Origin: Paenibacillus pabuli
GTDB lineage: Bacteria > Bacillota > Bacilli > Paenibacillales > Paenibacillaceae
Length of the DNA: 64,000 bases
Assembly (NCBI RefSeq): GCF_023101145.1
Contig: NZ_CP073714.1
Coordinates: 5,642,001-5,706,000 of the forward strand
Direction: 5' to 3'
Shown here: positions 43,229 through 52,014 of the stretch, piece by piece
How the letters are laid out: the number at the start of each line of letters is the position of its first letter
Numbering within the stretch: position 1 is the first letter of the stretch
Translations under genes and position numbers: made by a program
Notes under the pieces: model-generated
What the model saw: the letters and a program-made list of their open reading frames with translations, nothing else
What the model was told of the DNA's origin: nothing
The model's database searches: none

Positions 43229-44710
43229 TTACAGGGTATCGGCAGTAGAACGTACTTCGTTCTCCTCAGACACTAACTCATTCAAATCCACGATTAGTTG
43301 CTCCAGTTCTCCGAAGCTGTCCACCATTCTCTGAGTCAGGTTGCGCTGTTCCTCCATGCTGGCAAGAATCTCTTCCGTAGCCGCACTCGATTGCTGCGTC
43401 ACACTTGAAATTTCTGAAACCTCATTCACCACTTTGGATGACGATTCTCTCATGGTGGCTGAGCTGCTCTCCATATCTGCCGCCTGATTCAGCACTTGCT
43501 GCGAGTTACTATTAATCGTACGGAAGACCTCTTCAGCCGTCTGTACGCTGTCTTTTCCTGCTTCCAAAGCGAGTCGAATACGCTCAAATCGATCCGTCAA
43601 CGCCTGTGTCTGTCCTCTCAAACGGGATAAAATAGCAGCAATATCACTGGCCGACTGGCCGGAGTGCTCTGCCAGCTTACGAACTTCCTCCGACACGACT
43701 GCAAACCCGCGTCCGTGTTCACCTGCACGGGCTGCTTCGATCGCTGCATTGAGCGCAAGCAGATTCGTCTGGTTCGCAATATCCGAGATGCTGTTCAGCA
43801 TCAGCGTCATGGACTCACTTTCCTCGTTAAACTTGCTCATATCGTTGGCAGTGGTATTGATGGTTTCGTATAGCTCCTGCATCTGGACATTCAGATGATC
43901 CATCTGTGTGCTGCCTGTTTCTGTACTCATGGCCATGCTGGCTGACAGTTCTTTCATCTGATGCGAGTAGGAAGCAACATCGCGGATATGCTGATCCGAC
44001 AAGGACAAGGACTCTGAAATTTCAGCCACACTGGTAGCCTGAAATTCAACGCCTTTGGCCACTTCACTGAATCCAAGCGTCACTTCATGGGTAATGGAGC
44101 CGGTTTCGGTTACTTTTTGCTTCAGTTGGTCCATATAACGAGATAGGCCCTCTACAGATTCTTTAACCCTTACAAGCATGGTTTCCACTCTCATTTTGGA
44201 TTGCTCCACCTCTTGCCAACGGGCTTCGCTATCCCAAAAGAGTCTTTGATTCAACTGAGAAACCATCATCAGAATGGCTCCGGTAAGTGCAAACAATCCT
44301 ACATCAACGATATGGCCAATAAACTCCTCTGAACTCTTTGTCTCCACCAGAACAACCTGAAGAATACTAATGGCAAGCAACACAAGAAATCCGGTTGTGA
44401 ACAGTTTCTTGTCAGGATAGAGCAATAACACTGAAGTGATAACCAGACTTAAAGTGATGTTAACACTTCCCCAGCCTGCATAAACTCCACAGACCGTAAT
44501 CAGGAGTGTACACAGCCACGGGATCACATGGATATATTTCTTCTTGATGTTGGCGTACGTTACCCAACCGGCGAATAAAATAGCTACCCCATTCGAAACG
44601 AGCAGCTTGGGTTCCAGAAAGGCCAGACCAAAACCGATGGCAATAATAACCCACAGGATGATACAGATCAGCTTGTTCCTTTTCCAGATGATTTCATCAT
44701 AACGATTCAT
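43229..44710 (-). CDS. Membrane-bound methyl-accepting chemotaxis protein
   Basis: 493 residues from ATG at 44710 (AAAGGACGGGG upstream). Residues 10-155 contain about six hydrophobic segments with very short loops, so ligand sensing is probably within the membrane rather than by an external domain. Residues 190-490 form the long MCP coiled coil with the conserved tip IANQTNLLALNAAIEAARAG and the usual methylation regions. It couples to CheA and CheW. The leader upstream contains a strong hairpin at 44829-44868. Confidence 0.9.
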   Translation of the reverse strand: MNRYDEIIWKRNKLICIILWVIIAIGFGLAFLEPKLLVSNGVAILFAGWVTYANIKKKYIHVIPWLCTLLITVCGVYAGWGSVNITLSLVITSVLLLYPDKKLFTTGFLVLLAISILQVVLVETKSSEEFIGHIVDVGLFALTGAILMMVSQLNQRLFWDSEARWQEVEQSKMRVETMLVRVKESVEGLSRYMDQLKQKVTETGSITHEVTLGFSEVAKGVEFQATSVAEISESLSLSDQHIRDVASYSHQMKELSASMAMSTETGSTQMDHLNVQMQELYETINTTANDMSKFNEESESMTLMLNSISDIANQTNLLALNAAIEAARAGEHGRGFAVVSEEVRKLAEHSGQSASDIAAILSRLRGQTQALTDRFERIRLALEAGKDSVQTAEEVFRTINSNSQQVLNQAADMESSSATMRESSSKVVNEVSEISSVTQQSSAATEEILASMEEQRNLTQRMVDSFGELEQLIVDLNELVSEENEVRSTADTL

Positions 44711-44828
44711 GAATTCCCCGTCCTTTTTATCAATTAAATACGATGGTGAAACATCTTCTGTACTATCTTTTATCAGCCTATAGTCCTTGCTTATAGTTAA
44801 ATCGCAAAATCCTGGGGCTTTGTTATAG

Positions 44829-44868
44829 TACATTAGGTCTTCACAAACATGAAAACATACCTAATGTA
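44829..44868. repeat. Perfect inverted repeat upstream of the chemoreceptor gene
   Basis: TACATTAGGT and ACCTAATGTA, 10-bp arms separated by 20 nt. It lies about 120 nt upstream of the chemoreceptor start, in an AT-rich gap (44711-45070) that otherwise holds only the pectate lyase terminator. Confidence 0.7.
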
Positions 44869-44956
44869 TATCGGATTTTGATTATAAATTTTTAATATAT
44901 AAAGGAATATAATATGTACTAATATTTCAAATATTATATTTGGTTATCTCCATAGT

Positions 44957-44990
44957 AAAAACCCGTATCACAGAGGATACGGGCGCTTTC
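44957..44990 (-). terminator. Terminator after the pectate lyase gene
   Basis: CCCGTATC-ACAGA-GGATACGGG with a T-run on the minus strand side. Confidence 0.82.
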
Positions 44991-45070
44991 ACCTGCTAAC
45001 CTATTCACTTCAGATTATCATTGAAAGCACTGCTTCTAATCCATTATTGCAAAGGGAAGCCAGCTATCTT

Positions 45071-46123
45071 TTACTTACCAAACACAAGTGTGGTGTTAGA
45101 CGAACCTGCGTACTTGGTGACAAACTCGCGGGCATAACTGGCAGTCTGCACTTCATAGCTGTAGTTGGTGCTTGGTCTCCAACTCGTTTTGGGAGAAGAC
45201 GGGCTGCTTAGCGCAGGTGTACTGCCTGTATCTGTAAATTCACCGTTTCCTTTATCGTCCAGAATTCCGCCTTTTTCAGCACCTGCGCCGAAATAATTGT
45301 TTTCGGAATATATGCGTGCTTTCTCACCAATTGTAATAGCCTGGTTAAAGTTGTTGGCGTAATTGTTTTTGATATGAAAATAACCGTATCTCATGAGACC
45401 AGGACCACGTACATACAGGTTTTCAAAGTAGTTATTTGCCATCGTTACATGAGGTACACCATTATAGCTGCTGTTGCCATCATTCGGATATCCGAGAATA
45501 ATTCCATATTTGTGGTTTGCAAATTTGGAATTGCTGATCGTAATATAATCTGCGCGATCCCCAATATACAAGAGCTTGTCCAGATCACTTCCGCTCGAGC
45601 TGTAGCTGTGCCCGGAGAATGTCACGTGATCGATCCAGTAGTTGGAGCCTGAAGTAATGTACATCTGAATGTCATCGTTGGCATTAATATTGGAAGCGTG
45701 TTCAAAAGTGAGATTCTGAAAAATGACATTGCTTGAGCTGGATGTGGATCTAAAATGAATGTTCGTCAGCGTGTGTTTATCAAAGGAACCTACCAACGTT
45801 TTATTCGAGCCGAATTCAACTTTTTGCAACGTAGAGGAAGCAATATTTTGTTCAACAACTACAATCTTAGAAGTTGAGCCTGCCATATGCGTTCGCAAAT
45901 CATTCAGATTGCTGACGTAGACAACCTGACCGTTCTTGCCACCTGTCGTGGCTGATTTGGATACACCACTCTCATTTTTGGCGTTACCGGCAAATCCCGT
46001 TAAACCATTCGTGCCTGTGTTGGGATAACTGGCCGCACCATATGTGGCAGGTGCCGTAGAGAGCGTGGAGACCGTCAACAATAACAGCGTTACAGCGAGT
46101 AAAAGAATCGAAAATTTCTTCAA
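45071..46123 (-). CDS. Secreted pectate/pectin lyase, polysaccharide lyase family 1
   Basis: 350 residues starting at TTG (AAAGGA ten bases upstream). A Sec signal peptide ends near TYGA. The mature enzyme is a PL1 parallel beta-helix with GFAG opening, the family block DDIQMYITSGSNYWIDHVTF (as DDIQMYITSG then WIDHVTF), calcium-binding aspartates, and VRGPGLMRYGYFHIKNNY near the catalytic arginine. It cleaves pectin or polygalacturonate by beta-elimination outside the cell, fitting a soil or plant-associated life. A good sigma-A promoter lies 40-70 nt upstream. Confidence 0.92.
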   Translation of the reverse strand: MKKFSILLLAVTLLLLTVSTLSTAPATYGAASYPNTGTNGLTGFAGNAKNESGVSKSATTGGKNGQVVYVSNLNDLRTHMAGSTSKIVVVEQNIASSTLQKVEFGSNKTLVGSFDKHTLTNIHFRSTSSSSNVIFQNLTFEHASNINANDDIQMYITSGSNYWIDHVTFSGHSYSSSGSDLDKLLYIGDRADYITISNSKFANHKYGIILGYPNDGNSSYNGVPHVTMANNYFENLYVRGPGLMRYGYFHIKNNYANNFNQAITIGEKARIYSENNYFGAGAEKGGILDDKGNGEFTDTGSTPALSSPSSPKTSWRPSTNYSYEVQTASYAREFVTKYAGSSNTTLVFGK

Positions 46124-46165
46124 AATTTCACCATCCTTTATAATTTTATCCTGAAAGACAAGTAG

Positions 46166-46194
46166 ATTATATCGTGTAACATCGGATGTGACAA
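46166..46194 (-). promoter_or_regulatory. Sigma-A promoter of the pectate lyase gene
   Basis: On the minus strand TTGTCA and a perfect TATAAT are separated by exactly 17 nt. Confidence 0.75.
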
Positions 46195-46321
46195 TACAAA
46201 AATTGCAATTTAACCATTAATTTTATTTTTTTGCAACAGCAGTCCCCGTATAAGAAAAATGAAAAGACGACACAACGTCATCTGTAAAAACCATGACTTT
46301 GTATCGCCCTTTCTCTGACTC

Positions 46322-47464
46322 CTATTTGATTTTCAGTTCCAGCTTGTTTTTCTCGGCTTCCTGCAAATCATCGTAAACTTTGCCCGGCTCACTGCGAAGT
46401 TTTAACACCAGAGATTGTGGGTCATCCAGCAGATTACTGCTGAAGGAATAGATCATACCGTCTTCCGTTCCGCCACCTGACACCATGGATAGTTTAGTCT
46501 TCTTCCCATCTTTTGTTGTGGATACAATCTCGGTAGGGCTCACAACATCACTGACGGAGAGTTTGGCTTTATAATCAATCTTTTGATTAGGTTCAAAGAT
46601 AAATCTTGCTCGTATAACCAGTGGGGATGTCTCTACTTCAGATAACATCACCTCATGCCCCCCAATCGTAAATAACTGATTAAGTTCAATTTTCTCCGTC
46701 TTAGCGAGCGAAAATTTAGGGTCCAGATCAAAGCTCACTTCCATCGGTTTCGAAAATTGGTATTTGGTATCTTTTTTAACCTTATTCGTGTCAGCCAGCA
46801 GATCAGGAACTACAGATGAAATGCGAAAATCGAACTTCACTTGTCCCGGAAGCGGTGTACTCCCATCCATTTCAACGGTGCTGCGTCCATAAAGTGTATA
46901 CTTTCCATTGGAGCTATACAGACTGCTTATACCGCCATTACCAAGTGATTGGTTCGTCATGCCATTGACCATATTCGTTTTGGGAACCGAATAGATCTCT
47001 TGGGAAGCATCCGTCTGGGCAGTATACAATACGATCATCTTGTTTTCATCCGCCATCACAGCATTGACGGTTAACTGATATATTCCTGATTTCACAGAAC
47101 GATTCACAAACTGTACATAACCATTGCTAATTGCGGATGCAATCGTGTTTCCGTCTACATCCTTTTCAGCCAACTCCCGAAAAGGTTCAAGAACTCCCCA
47201 ATTCTGTGCGGGCTGGCTGTACATTGCCTGTTGTGGCATAGAACCGCCAATTGGACCCATTAGCAGCCAACCAGCTGCTAGAGCTGTTACGAGCACCGCA
47301 GTTATCCACTTTAATTGCACATGACCTGTCATTCGCCGGGTTCTGGCCTGTGCCATACCTCGCTGAATGGCAAATGCCGTGTCCGCCGGATTCAATTGCT
47401 GTCTCTCCAGTTTAGCCTGGGAAGCATCTGCCAAAAGCGCCTGTTCCTCCGGACTAGTTGTCAT
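46322..47464 (-). CDS. DUF4179-type anti-sigma factor
   Basis: 380 residues: a short cytosolic N-terminal region (1-50), one membrane segment (about 52-70, WITAVLVTALAAGWLLMG) and a large extracytoplasmic domain of DUF4179 type with beta-rich blocks. The start overlaps the end of the sigma factor gene by 11 nt, so the two are translationally coupled. It is expected to hold the ECF sigma factor at the membrane until an envelope signal releases it. Confidence 0.85.
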   Translation of the reverse strand: MTTSPEEQALLADASQAKLERQQLNPADTAFAIQRGMAQARTRRMTGHVQLKWITAVLVTALAAGWLLMGPIGGSMPQQAMYSQPAQNWGVLEPFRELAEKDVDGNTIASAISNGYVQFVNRSVKSGIYQLTVNAVMADENKMIVLYTAQTDASQEIYSVPKTNMVNGMTNQSLGNGGISSLYSSNGKYTLYGRSTVEMDGSTPLPGQVKFDFRISSVVPDLLADTNKVKKDTKYQFSKPMEVSFDLDPKFSLAKTEKIELNQLFTIGGHEVMLSEVETSPLVIRARFIFEPNQKIDYKAKLSVSDVVSPTEIVSTTKDGKKTKLSMVSGGGTEDGMIYSFSSNLLDDPQSLVLKLRSEPGKVYDDLQEAEKNKLELKIK

Positions 47465-48002
47465 GCCAATCCCCCCTGTTCTTCATCTGCTTCCGTAACA
47501 GTTCCAACCCTTTATGCTGCCAAGTCTTGATGGTGCCCTCCGGTTTGCCGAGAATGGAGGCAATCTCAATCAACGTCATGTCGTTATAGTATTTCAGCAG
47601 TAACACATGGCGGTATTTCGGTTTAATTTTCTCAAGCATGAACCACATCGCAAGTTTGTTATCATTGAATTCGGCAATAGCAGACTCGGCTATCGCCTCC
47701 TCCAACCCTTCGCTCGGCAGTGGTGTGGCCCGCTTGCGACGTCTTTGTTCATCAATGCACACGTAGATCAGAATACGAATAATCCACGCTTTGAATGCCT
47801 TCTCATTTTTCAGAGAGCGACGCTTGATCCAGGCCCGGCATGTCATCTCCTGCACCGCTTCAAGTGCATCGTGACGATTACGCAGGTAACTGTAGGCAAT
47901 GGAGATCAGCGTGTCCTGATGCTCCATGATGGACTGGACAAATACCGTCTCATCTTCACTCTGTATGAACAGTATCTTCTTCATCTCGGCTTTGGTTTCC
48001 AC
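47454..48002 (-). CDS. ECF-type RNA polymerase sigma factor
   Basis: 182 residues from GTG at 48002, which follows AAGGAGGGG. Region 2 is visible as LISIAYSYLRNRHDALEAVQ and AFKAWIIRILIYVCIDEQRR. Region 4 is visible as YRHVLLLKYYNDMTLIEIA and GKPEGTIKTWQHKGLELLRK. It resembles the SigV/SigX-like ECF sigma factors of bacilli. A matching ECF promoter (AAAACC-N16-CGTC) lies just upstream, implying autoregulation; the longer frame to 48056 would start inside that promoter. Confidence 0.93.
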   Translation of the reverse strand: METKAEMKKILFIQSEDETVFVQSIMEHQDTLISIAYSYLRNRHDALEAVQEMTCRAWIKRRSLKNEKAFKAWIIRILIYVCIDEQRRRKRATPLPSEGLEEAIAESAIAEFNDNKLAMWFMLEKIKPKYRHVLLLKYYNDMTLIEIASILGKPEGTIKTWQHKGLELLRKQMKNRGDWHDN

Positions 48003-48038
48003 CCCGCAATCCCCTCCTTCTCTCTTTCTGTGGTATAA

Positions 48039-48064
48039 GACGGGCGAGCACTCCAAACGGTTTT
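48039..48064 (-). promoter_or_regulatory. Candidate ECF autoregulatory promoter
   Basis: On the minus strand AAAACC, a 16-nt spacer and CGTC, the pattern of SigV/SigW-type promoters. The predicted transcript would start about 28 nt before the sigma factor GTG. Confidence 0.5.
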
Positions 48065-48095
48065 ATTTATTTCTCAGCAAAAATGAGACTTAACC

Positions 48096-48123
48096 CATAA
48101 GTTTGCCATTTGGCAAGCTTATG
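48096..48123. repeat. Near-perfect 13-bp inverted repeat upstream of the ECF promoter
   Basis: CATAAGTTTGCCA-TT-TGGCAAGCTTATG, one mismatch. The gap 48065-48426 contains no gene; this is its only notable structure, with two short direct repeats (CTTATGCTTCCAA and CTTATACTTCCAA) just after it. Confidence 0.6.
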
Positions 48124-48426
48124 CTTCCAAAAACTCATGGCATACTTATACTTCCAATTCAAGCATCTACAAACACACATTCCTACTCGCTTTGAAAATG
48201 TGCAAAAAGTGCCCGTTCTAGGACCTTTATGAATGAAAAACACTAAAATATCGGTTGCGGGAAGTCAGTAACACCTTCACAATGTATAATTTGAGTTAGT
48301 AGGAAGTTTAAATTATGGTTTAAATGACAAAGAAGCCAACCACTATTACGATTGACTTCACTTGAATTTATTGAGCTATTGTTTCCCGTTAGTCTAACAA
48401 AAAATTTTCTCCTTTAAGATATTTTC

Positions 48427-48636
48427 ACAAAATAATCCTGAATAACTGATGGGAAATTTTCTGCCCCTTTTGGATTAATATCTGAACAGGAACCATTTGT
48501 TCAGGAATTCCAGCCGCTTGCATAACTTTGCCGTATGTTTCAAAATCAACTTGCTGTACTTGCACTTCTTTCTTAAAGACCTCTCCAACAATACGTACCA
48601 GTTCTTCTTGGTTAGAGGGTTACTACCAAGTTCATA
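48427..48636 (-). pseudogene. C-terminal remnant of an NmrA-like NAD(P)-binding protein, frameshifted
   Basis: One frame gives YELGSNPLT. After a single-base shift another gives ELVRIVGEVFKKEVQVQQVD and then FETYGKVMQAAGIPEQM. These are the last third of NmrA/SDR-a type quinone oxidoreductase-like proteins. The N-terminal Rossmann part is missing. It directly follows the stop of the MDR gene. Confidence 0.65.
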
Positions 48637-48638
48637 TT

Positions 48639-49568
48639 TTAGATCGTAAGCACAGCTTTGCCTGTAAAGCGGCGATTGATTAATTGACGTGCCACGGCGT
48701 CAATCTGCTCCCAGGATTCTTGCACCTCGATAACCGTCTGCAATTTGCCTGCTTCAACCAACCGAGCGAGCATGGCAAGATCTTGCGAAGGCGCATGGCG
48801 GTTCATTTCTTCACCGAGAAAAAAGCTATACAGCGTCCTTCCGCCTAAACCGAGTATGTGCAAAGAAGAGGTATCTGAAGAAGAATGACCCAGGGATACG
48901 CAGACGCCTTGTGGGATCAACTGCGGGAAAAGAGCGGCAAGCGTATCTCCGCCAACGGAATCGATGATAAAATCATAGGGGCCATTCGTAGCGATGGCTT
49001 TCGTCACGTCTTCCCCAACAAGGACTTCATCTGCGCCAAAAGCCATAGCTTGCTTGGCCTTGGACTCGGAACGAGCAACGCCGATTGAATAAGCGCCAGA
49101 TAAGGCAGCCAACTGATGAGCGAATGCACCGACCCCTCCGGTTGAACCTGTAATTAACACTCGCTTGCCTAGCAAGAGTCCTCCTTTACGCAAGGCGTAT
49201 AGAGCCGAGAGGCCGGCAACTGGCAAGGCAGCAGCTTGTTCGAAGGTGATCTCGTCAGGAATTTCAGCCAGAGTGAGGGCAGGTACCGCGATTTGCTCCG
49301 CCCAGGCTCCCGTTAGCAAAAGACCAACCACACGGCTCCCTTTCTTCGGGCCAACGCCATTTGAGGCCTGCTGCCGTACAATACCAGAGAAATCCCAGCC
49401 GGGCCTGCTCGTTTCCTGGCGCTGGATTGCATCGACGACTTCGCCGCGATTAAGCGAAAAGGCTTTAACTTCCACGATGGTCTCCCACGGTTGTGCTTGA
49501 GGTGTTTCGACTTCCTGAATAGTGAATGGATCTTTGTTGTGCGGGTTGACAACAATCGCACGTATCAT
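48639..49568 (-). CDS. Zinc-independent MDR-family quinone oxidoreductase-like protein
   Basis: 309 residues from ATG at 49568, which follows a G-rich ribosome site. Features: FSLNRGEVVDAI in the catalytic domain, the AALPVAGLSALYAL block, cofactor motif ITGSTGGVGAFAHQLAALSG, and VSLGHSSSD. No zinc-ligand cysteines are seen, as in QOR-type enzymes using NADPH. It is divergent from an XRE regulator across a 117-nt gap containing a palindrome, so that regulator is the probable controller. Confidence 0.9.
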   Translation of the reverse strand: MIRAIVVNPHNKDPFTIQEVETPQAQPWETIVEVKAFSLNRGEVVDAIQRQETSRPGWDFSGIVRQQASNGVGPKKGSRVVGLLLTGAWAEQIAVPALTLAEIPDEITFEQAAALPVAGLSALYALRKGGLLLGKRVLITGSTGGVGAFAHQLAALSGAYSIGVARSESKAKQAMAFGADEVLVGEDVTKAIATNGPYDFIIDSVGGDTLAALFPQLIPQGVCVSLGHSSSDTSSLHILGLGGRTLYSFFLGEEMNRHAPSQDLAMLARLVEAGKLQTVIEVQESWEQIDAVARQLINRRFTGKAVLTI

Positions 49569-49607
49569 GATGATTCCCCCCCCTTTTTTCAATGTATGGT
49601 GAGTTGG

Positions 49608-49623
49608 TATACTTTGTAGTATA
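49608..49623. promoter_or_regulatory. Palindromic operator candidate between MDR and XRE genes
   Basis: TATAC-N6-GTATA lies in the divergent promoter region, about 40 nt from one start and 60 nt from the other. Confidence 0.45.
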
Positions 49624-49685
49624 TCCGCAGCAATTTCATTTCCCAAGTGCAGAACTACACCTGTTTTTTGAAAGGGGAGAACACC

Positions 49686-50603
49686 GTGACGACATCGAAT
49701 CAAGATAGAAGCGCTGCCGAATTAAAACGTGTACTAGACACGATTGAACGGCTTCGGATACAGCGGCAGCAGAACCCGGTTAAGATTGTCTCCCGGATCC
49801 AGAACATGAAGCGTTTTACCCAACAAGAATTGAATGATGAGGCTTGCGGCACATACAAAAACTTGCTGACGGGACGTTCTCGACGCTTGCCTGATCGTCA
49901 AACCCTTATGGACATCGCGAATTATTTGGAATGCACAGGCGAAGAACGGAATGATCTGCTTCTATCCGCAGGTTATGTGCCAATTCCCCTTCCCTTATCT
50001 GACCGACAATTGGACCGGGTTCTGGACCAAGCCAGATCCATGATGCATCAGTTGCCTTATCCGGGGATGATCGTAACCGATGTGCTGGATATCGTCGGAT
50101 ATAATGAGGCTTTCTGTAACTTGTTTGGTCTGTCCGATTTCTCTTTTGCCTCCAACCCGCCTAATATGATTGATCTTCATTTCAATAAGGATATGCCTAT
50201 TCGAGCGGCTTCTTCCTTTGACGAGAAGTCGCAGGCCCGCTGGGAGTCCCATGGAATTGTTGGCATTCAAGCCTTTAAGAGCCACCACCCGGCTCTATTT
50301 GTTGACCCTAAATATGCGCGTTTTCATGGGTTGATGGAGAAATACGCAGAGCTTCGCGAGTTTTGGAATAGAGAGGCATGGACGGTTGAGCAGGATTTGA
50401 ACACGGCGAAATACTTCCTCGCGCGGCAGCCATGCTCAGCAGAACGTAGACCCATACGGTATAACCAACTGCACCTTGCCGTGACCGATCAAGCTTACCC
50501 GCGAATCGAATTCTTTGTACCGGCGGATGAATCCGCACGGCAAGTGTTTGCTGCTTGGGGTTGTGCTATTGATTGCTCATTTAAAAGTAGACCCTACGCA
50601 TGA
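49686..50603 (+). CDS. XRE-family regulator with MmyB-like ligand-binding domain
   Basis: 305 residues from GTG at 49686 (AAGGGGAG upstream). Residues 35-100 form the helix-turn-helix with the family string GRSRRLPDRQTLMDIANYL. Residues 115-285 form the MmyB (MLTR) domain, opening LPYPGMIVTDVLDIVGYNEA and containing the RFHGLMEKYAELREFWNRE block (split here). Such proteins bind a fatty-acid-like ligand and often control a divergent short-chain or medium-chain oxidoreductase, as seen here. Confidence 0.9.
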   Translation: MTTSNQDRSAAELKRVLDTIERLRIQRQQNPVKIVSRIQNMKRFTQQELNDEACGTYKNLLTGRSRRLPDRQTLMDIANYLECTGEERNDLLLSAGYVPIPLPLSDRQLDRVLDQARSMMHQLPYPGMIVTDVLDIVGYNEAFCNLFGLSDFSFASNPPNMIDLHFNKDMPIRAASSFDEKSQARWESHGIVGIQAFKSHHPALFVDPKYARFHGLMEKYAELREFWNREAWTVEQDLNTAKYFLARQPCSAERRPIRYNQLHLAVTDQAYPRIEFFVPADESARQVFAAWGCAIDCSFKSRPYA

Positions 50604-50656
50604 TATAAATGACGATTTGAACATTTGAAACTGATTGTAGCTTGGAAAGGCCAAGT

Positions 50657-50737
50657 ATGAAAGAGGGAGAGGAAGCAAACGCATTAGCTCAAGGCAAGAA
50701 TAGAGGCAATGCCAAATATATTGAAGGACACAAATAA
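50657..50737 (+). CDS. Possible 26-residue peptide
   Basis: The frame begins MKEGEEANALAQGKNRGNAK, very hydrophilic, with GGAAAGG six bases before its ATG. No family is recognised. The rest of 50738-50985 holds no convincing gene. Confidence 0.2.
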   Translation: MKEGEEANALAQGKNRGNAKYIEGHK

Positions 50738-50985
50738 CAGGCCGTGTACGGCGGCACAATCAACTAACTTGAGAAGTTGGTAGGCTCGAGCACTGTACCT
50801 TCCGTTGGCCCAGCAGCAACAAAGGCACGATCACTGTCTCTCCCCGCGAACTGCGTATTCTTCCATAGCCTCTCCTCCGCATCTCGATTGCGTGCAAAAC
50901 AGCTTCTTTTTTTTCATCGCTTACATAAGGAATGCCCCTAATTCAAGGATGGCCCCTTCTTTAAGATCGCTGTGATCAATTATTC

Positions 50986-51906
50986 TTACTTGGATTCAAT
51001 TCGGCCTAACGGATTGGTTCTCTCTTCCAGAGCTTTGCGGGCTTCTATCCAGCTGGAATTGTCGAGGCCGAGCGCATCGCGCAGGTACGACCACGTGAGC
51101 TGCCGAAGCAAAGCAACTCGTTCGGGGTTCTCGTCCGTCGTCTCCGCGACGTTGTACCCGGAGATTCCGCCAAGTATATGTTCTGCCCCGAAGAGGGTGA
51201 GCAGGCTCTTGCTGCCAGGGCTCAGGAAGTAGGGGTCCGTGAACCAGTCAGGCCCCCGAGTGGACAGGTGTGATTGGTCATGATCCCCAGCGACCACAAG
51301 AGTCGGCGTCCTCATCTCAGAGAATCTCGGGTGCATGAAAGGGAAGTGCTCTGCCGCGAACGGAGTCAAGTCAGCTCCACCAAGGCCAGTCGTGGAAAGC
51401 AATACACCCGCCTTGATCCGCGAGTCGGACATGTCCTCTCCCGGTTCGCCATTGGCATCGAGGACTCGCGCGCCAAGCAGCATGCTCACCGTTTGGCCTC
51501 CCCAGGAGTGTCCGGCTGCGGCAATACGACTTCGGTCGAGACGTCCGCTGAGGCCTGGAACGGAAGCTTCAATAAGATCAAGTTGGTCAAGGATGAGCTT
51601 CAGGTCTTCGACGCGGAAACGCCAAATCAGTGGTGTACGGGGATCGTCAGGAGGAAGATTCAGCGTCCTCGAGTCGAGATGGGTGGGTTGAATGACCACG
51701 AAGCCGTGAGCAGCCCAGTAGTCGACTAACGGACCGTAGCTGTCCATCGACCAACCAAAGCCTTGCGAGAAAATAATAATAGGCAATTGGCTACCCGTCG
51801 CTGGCGCTGATACCCGCACTTGCAAATCCTCGCCACGACTCGGGGCCGATAGTATTACCGGCTTAAACGAGATAACTGGAGTAGACGTACTTACGTTCAT
51901 TTGCAT
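50986..51906 (-). CDS. Alpha/beta hydrolase (dienelactone hydrolase/PAF-acetylhydrolase-like)
   Basis: 306 residues, no signal peptide. Blocks include IIIFSQGFGWSMDSYGPLVD (oxyanion region), HGFVVIQPTHLDS, the nucleophile elbow AAGHSWGGQT, an acid in VVAGDHDQS and a late histidine in FGAEHILGG. Substrate not evident. The gene is richer in G and C than its neighbours, suggesting transfer together with its regulator. It is divergent from a MarR gene; one copy of a shared operator lies 39-54 nt before its start. RBS AAAGGA. Confidence 0.88.
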   Translation of the reverse strand: MQMNVSTSTPVISFKPVILSAPSRGEDLQVRVSAPATGSQLPIIIFSQGFGWSMDSYGPLVDYWAAHGFVVIQPTHLDSRTLNLPPDDPRTPLIWRFRVEDLKLILDQLDLIEASVPGLSGRLDRSRIAAAGHSWGGQTVSMLLGARVLDANGEPGEDMSDSRIKAGVLLSTTGLGGADLTPFAAEHFPFMHPRFSEMRTPTLVVAGDHDQSHLSTRGPDWFTDPYFLSPGSKSLLTLFGAEHILGGISGYNVAETTDENPERVALLRQLTWSYLRDALGLDNSSWIEARKALEERTNPLGRIESK

Positions 51907-51944
51907 AATGGATGTTCCTTTCTTGGCCTTCTCAGCATTAGTTA

Positions 51945-51960
51945 GGTTGACACATCAACC
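51945..51960. promoter_or_regulatory. MarR operator copy 1
   Basis: GGTTGA-CACA-TCAACC, a perfect palindrome with 6-bp arms, next to the hydrolase promoter. Confidence 0.7.
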
Positions 51961-51982
51961 TTAAGTAACTGTATCATATTGC

Positions 51983-51998
51983 AGTTGACACGTCAACC
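51983..51998. promoter_or_regulatory. MarR operator copy 2
   Basis: AGTTGA-CACG-TCAACC, the same palindrome with one arm end changed, lying between -10 and -35 of the MarR gene. The two copies are 38 bp apart centre to centre, which is not quite four helical turns. Confidence 0.7.
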
Positions 51999-51999
51999 A

Positions 52000-52008
52000 T
52001 GCTATACT
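52000..52008 (+). promoter_or_regulatory. Extended -10 promoter of the marR gene
   Basis: TG-C-TATACT places the expected transcription start on or within a base or two of the ATG at 52015, so the message would be leaderless. No ribosome site is seen before that ATG. Confidence 0.5.
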
Positions 52009-52014
52009 GATTCC

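Noticed and set aside
44711..44833. Cyclic-di-GMP riboswitch upstream of the chemoreceptor
   Set aside because: Fragments such as CAAAGCC and AGGACTATAGGCT were suggestive, but the conserved GEMM core does not fit.
50738..50985. Degenerate coding remnant after the XRE gene
   Set aside because: Short coding-like pieces were seen, but no family could be recognised in any frame.
51985..52008. TTGACA as the -35 of the marR promoter
   Set aside because: Only 12 nt separate it from TATACT. The extended -10 explains the promoter better, and the TTGACA belongs to the operator palindrome.
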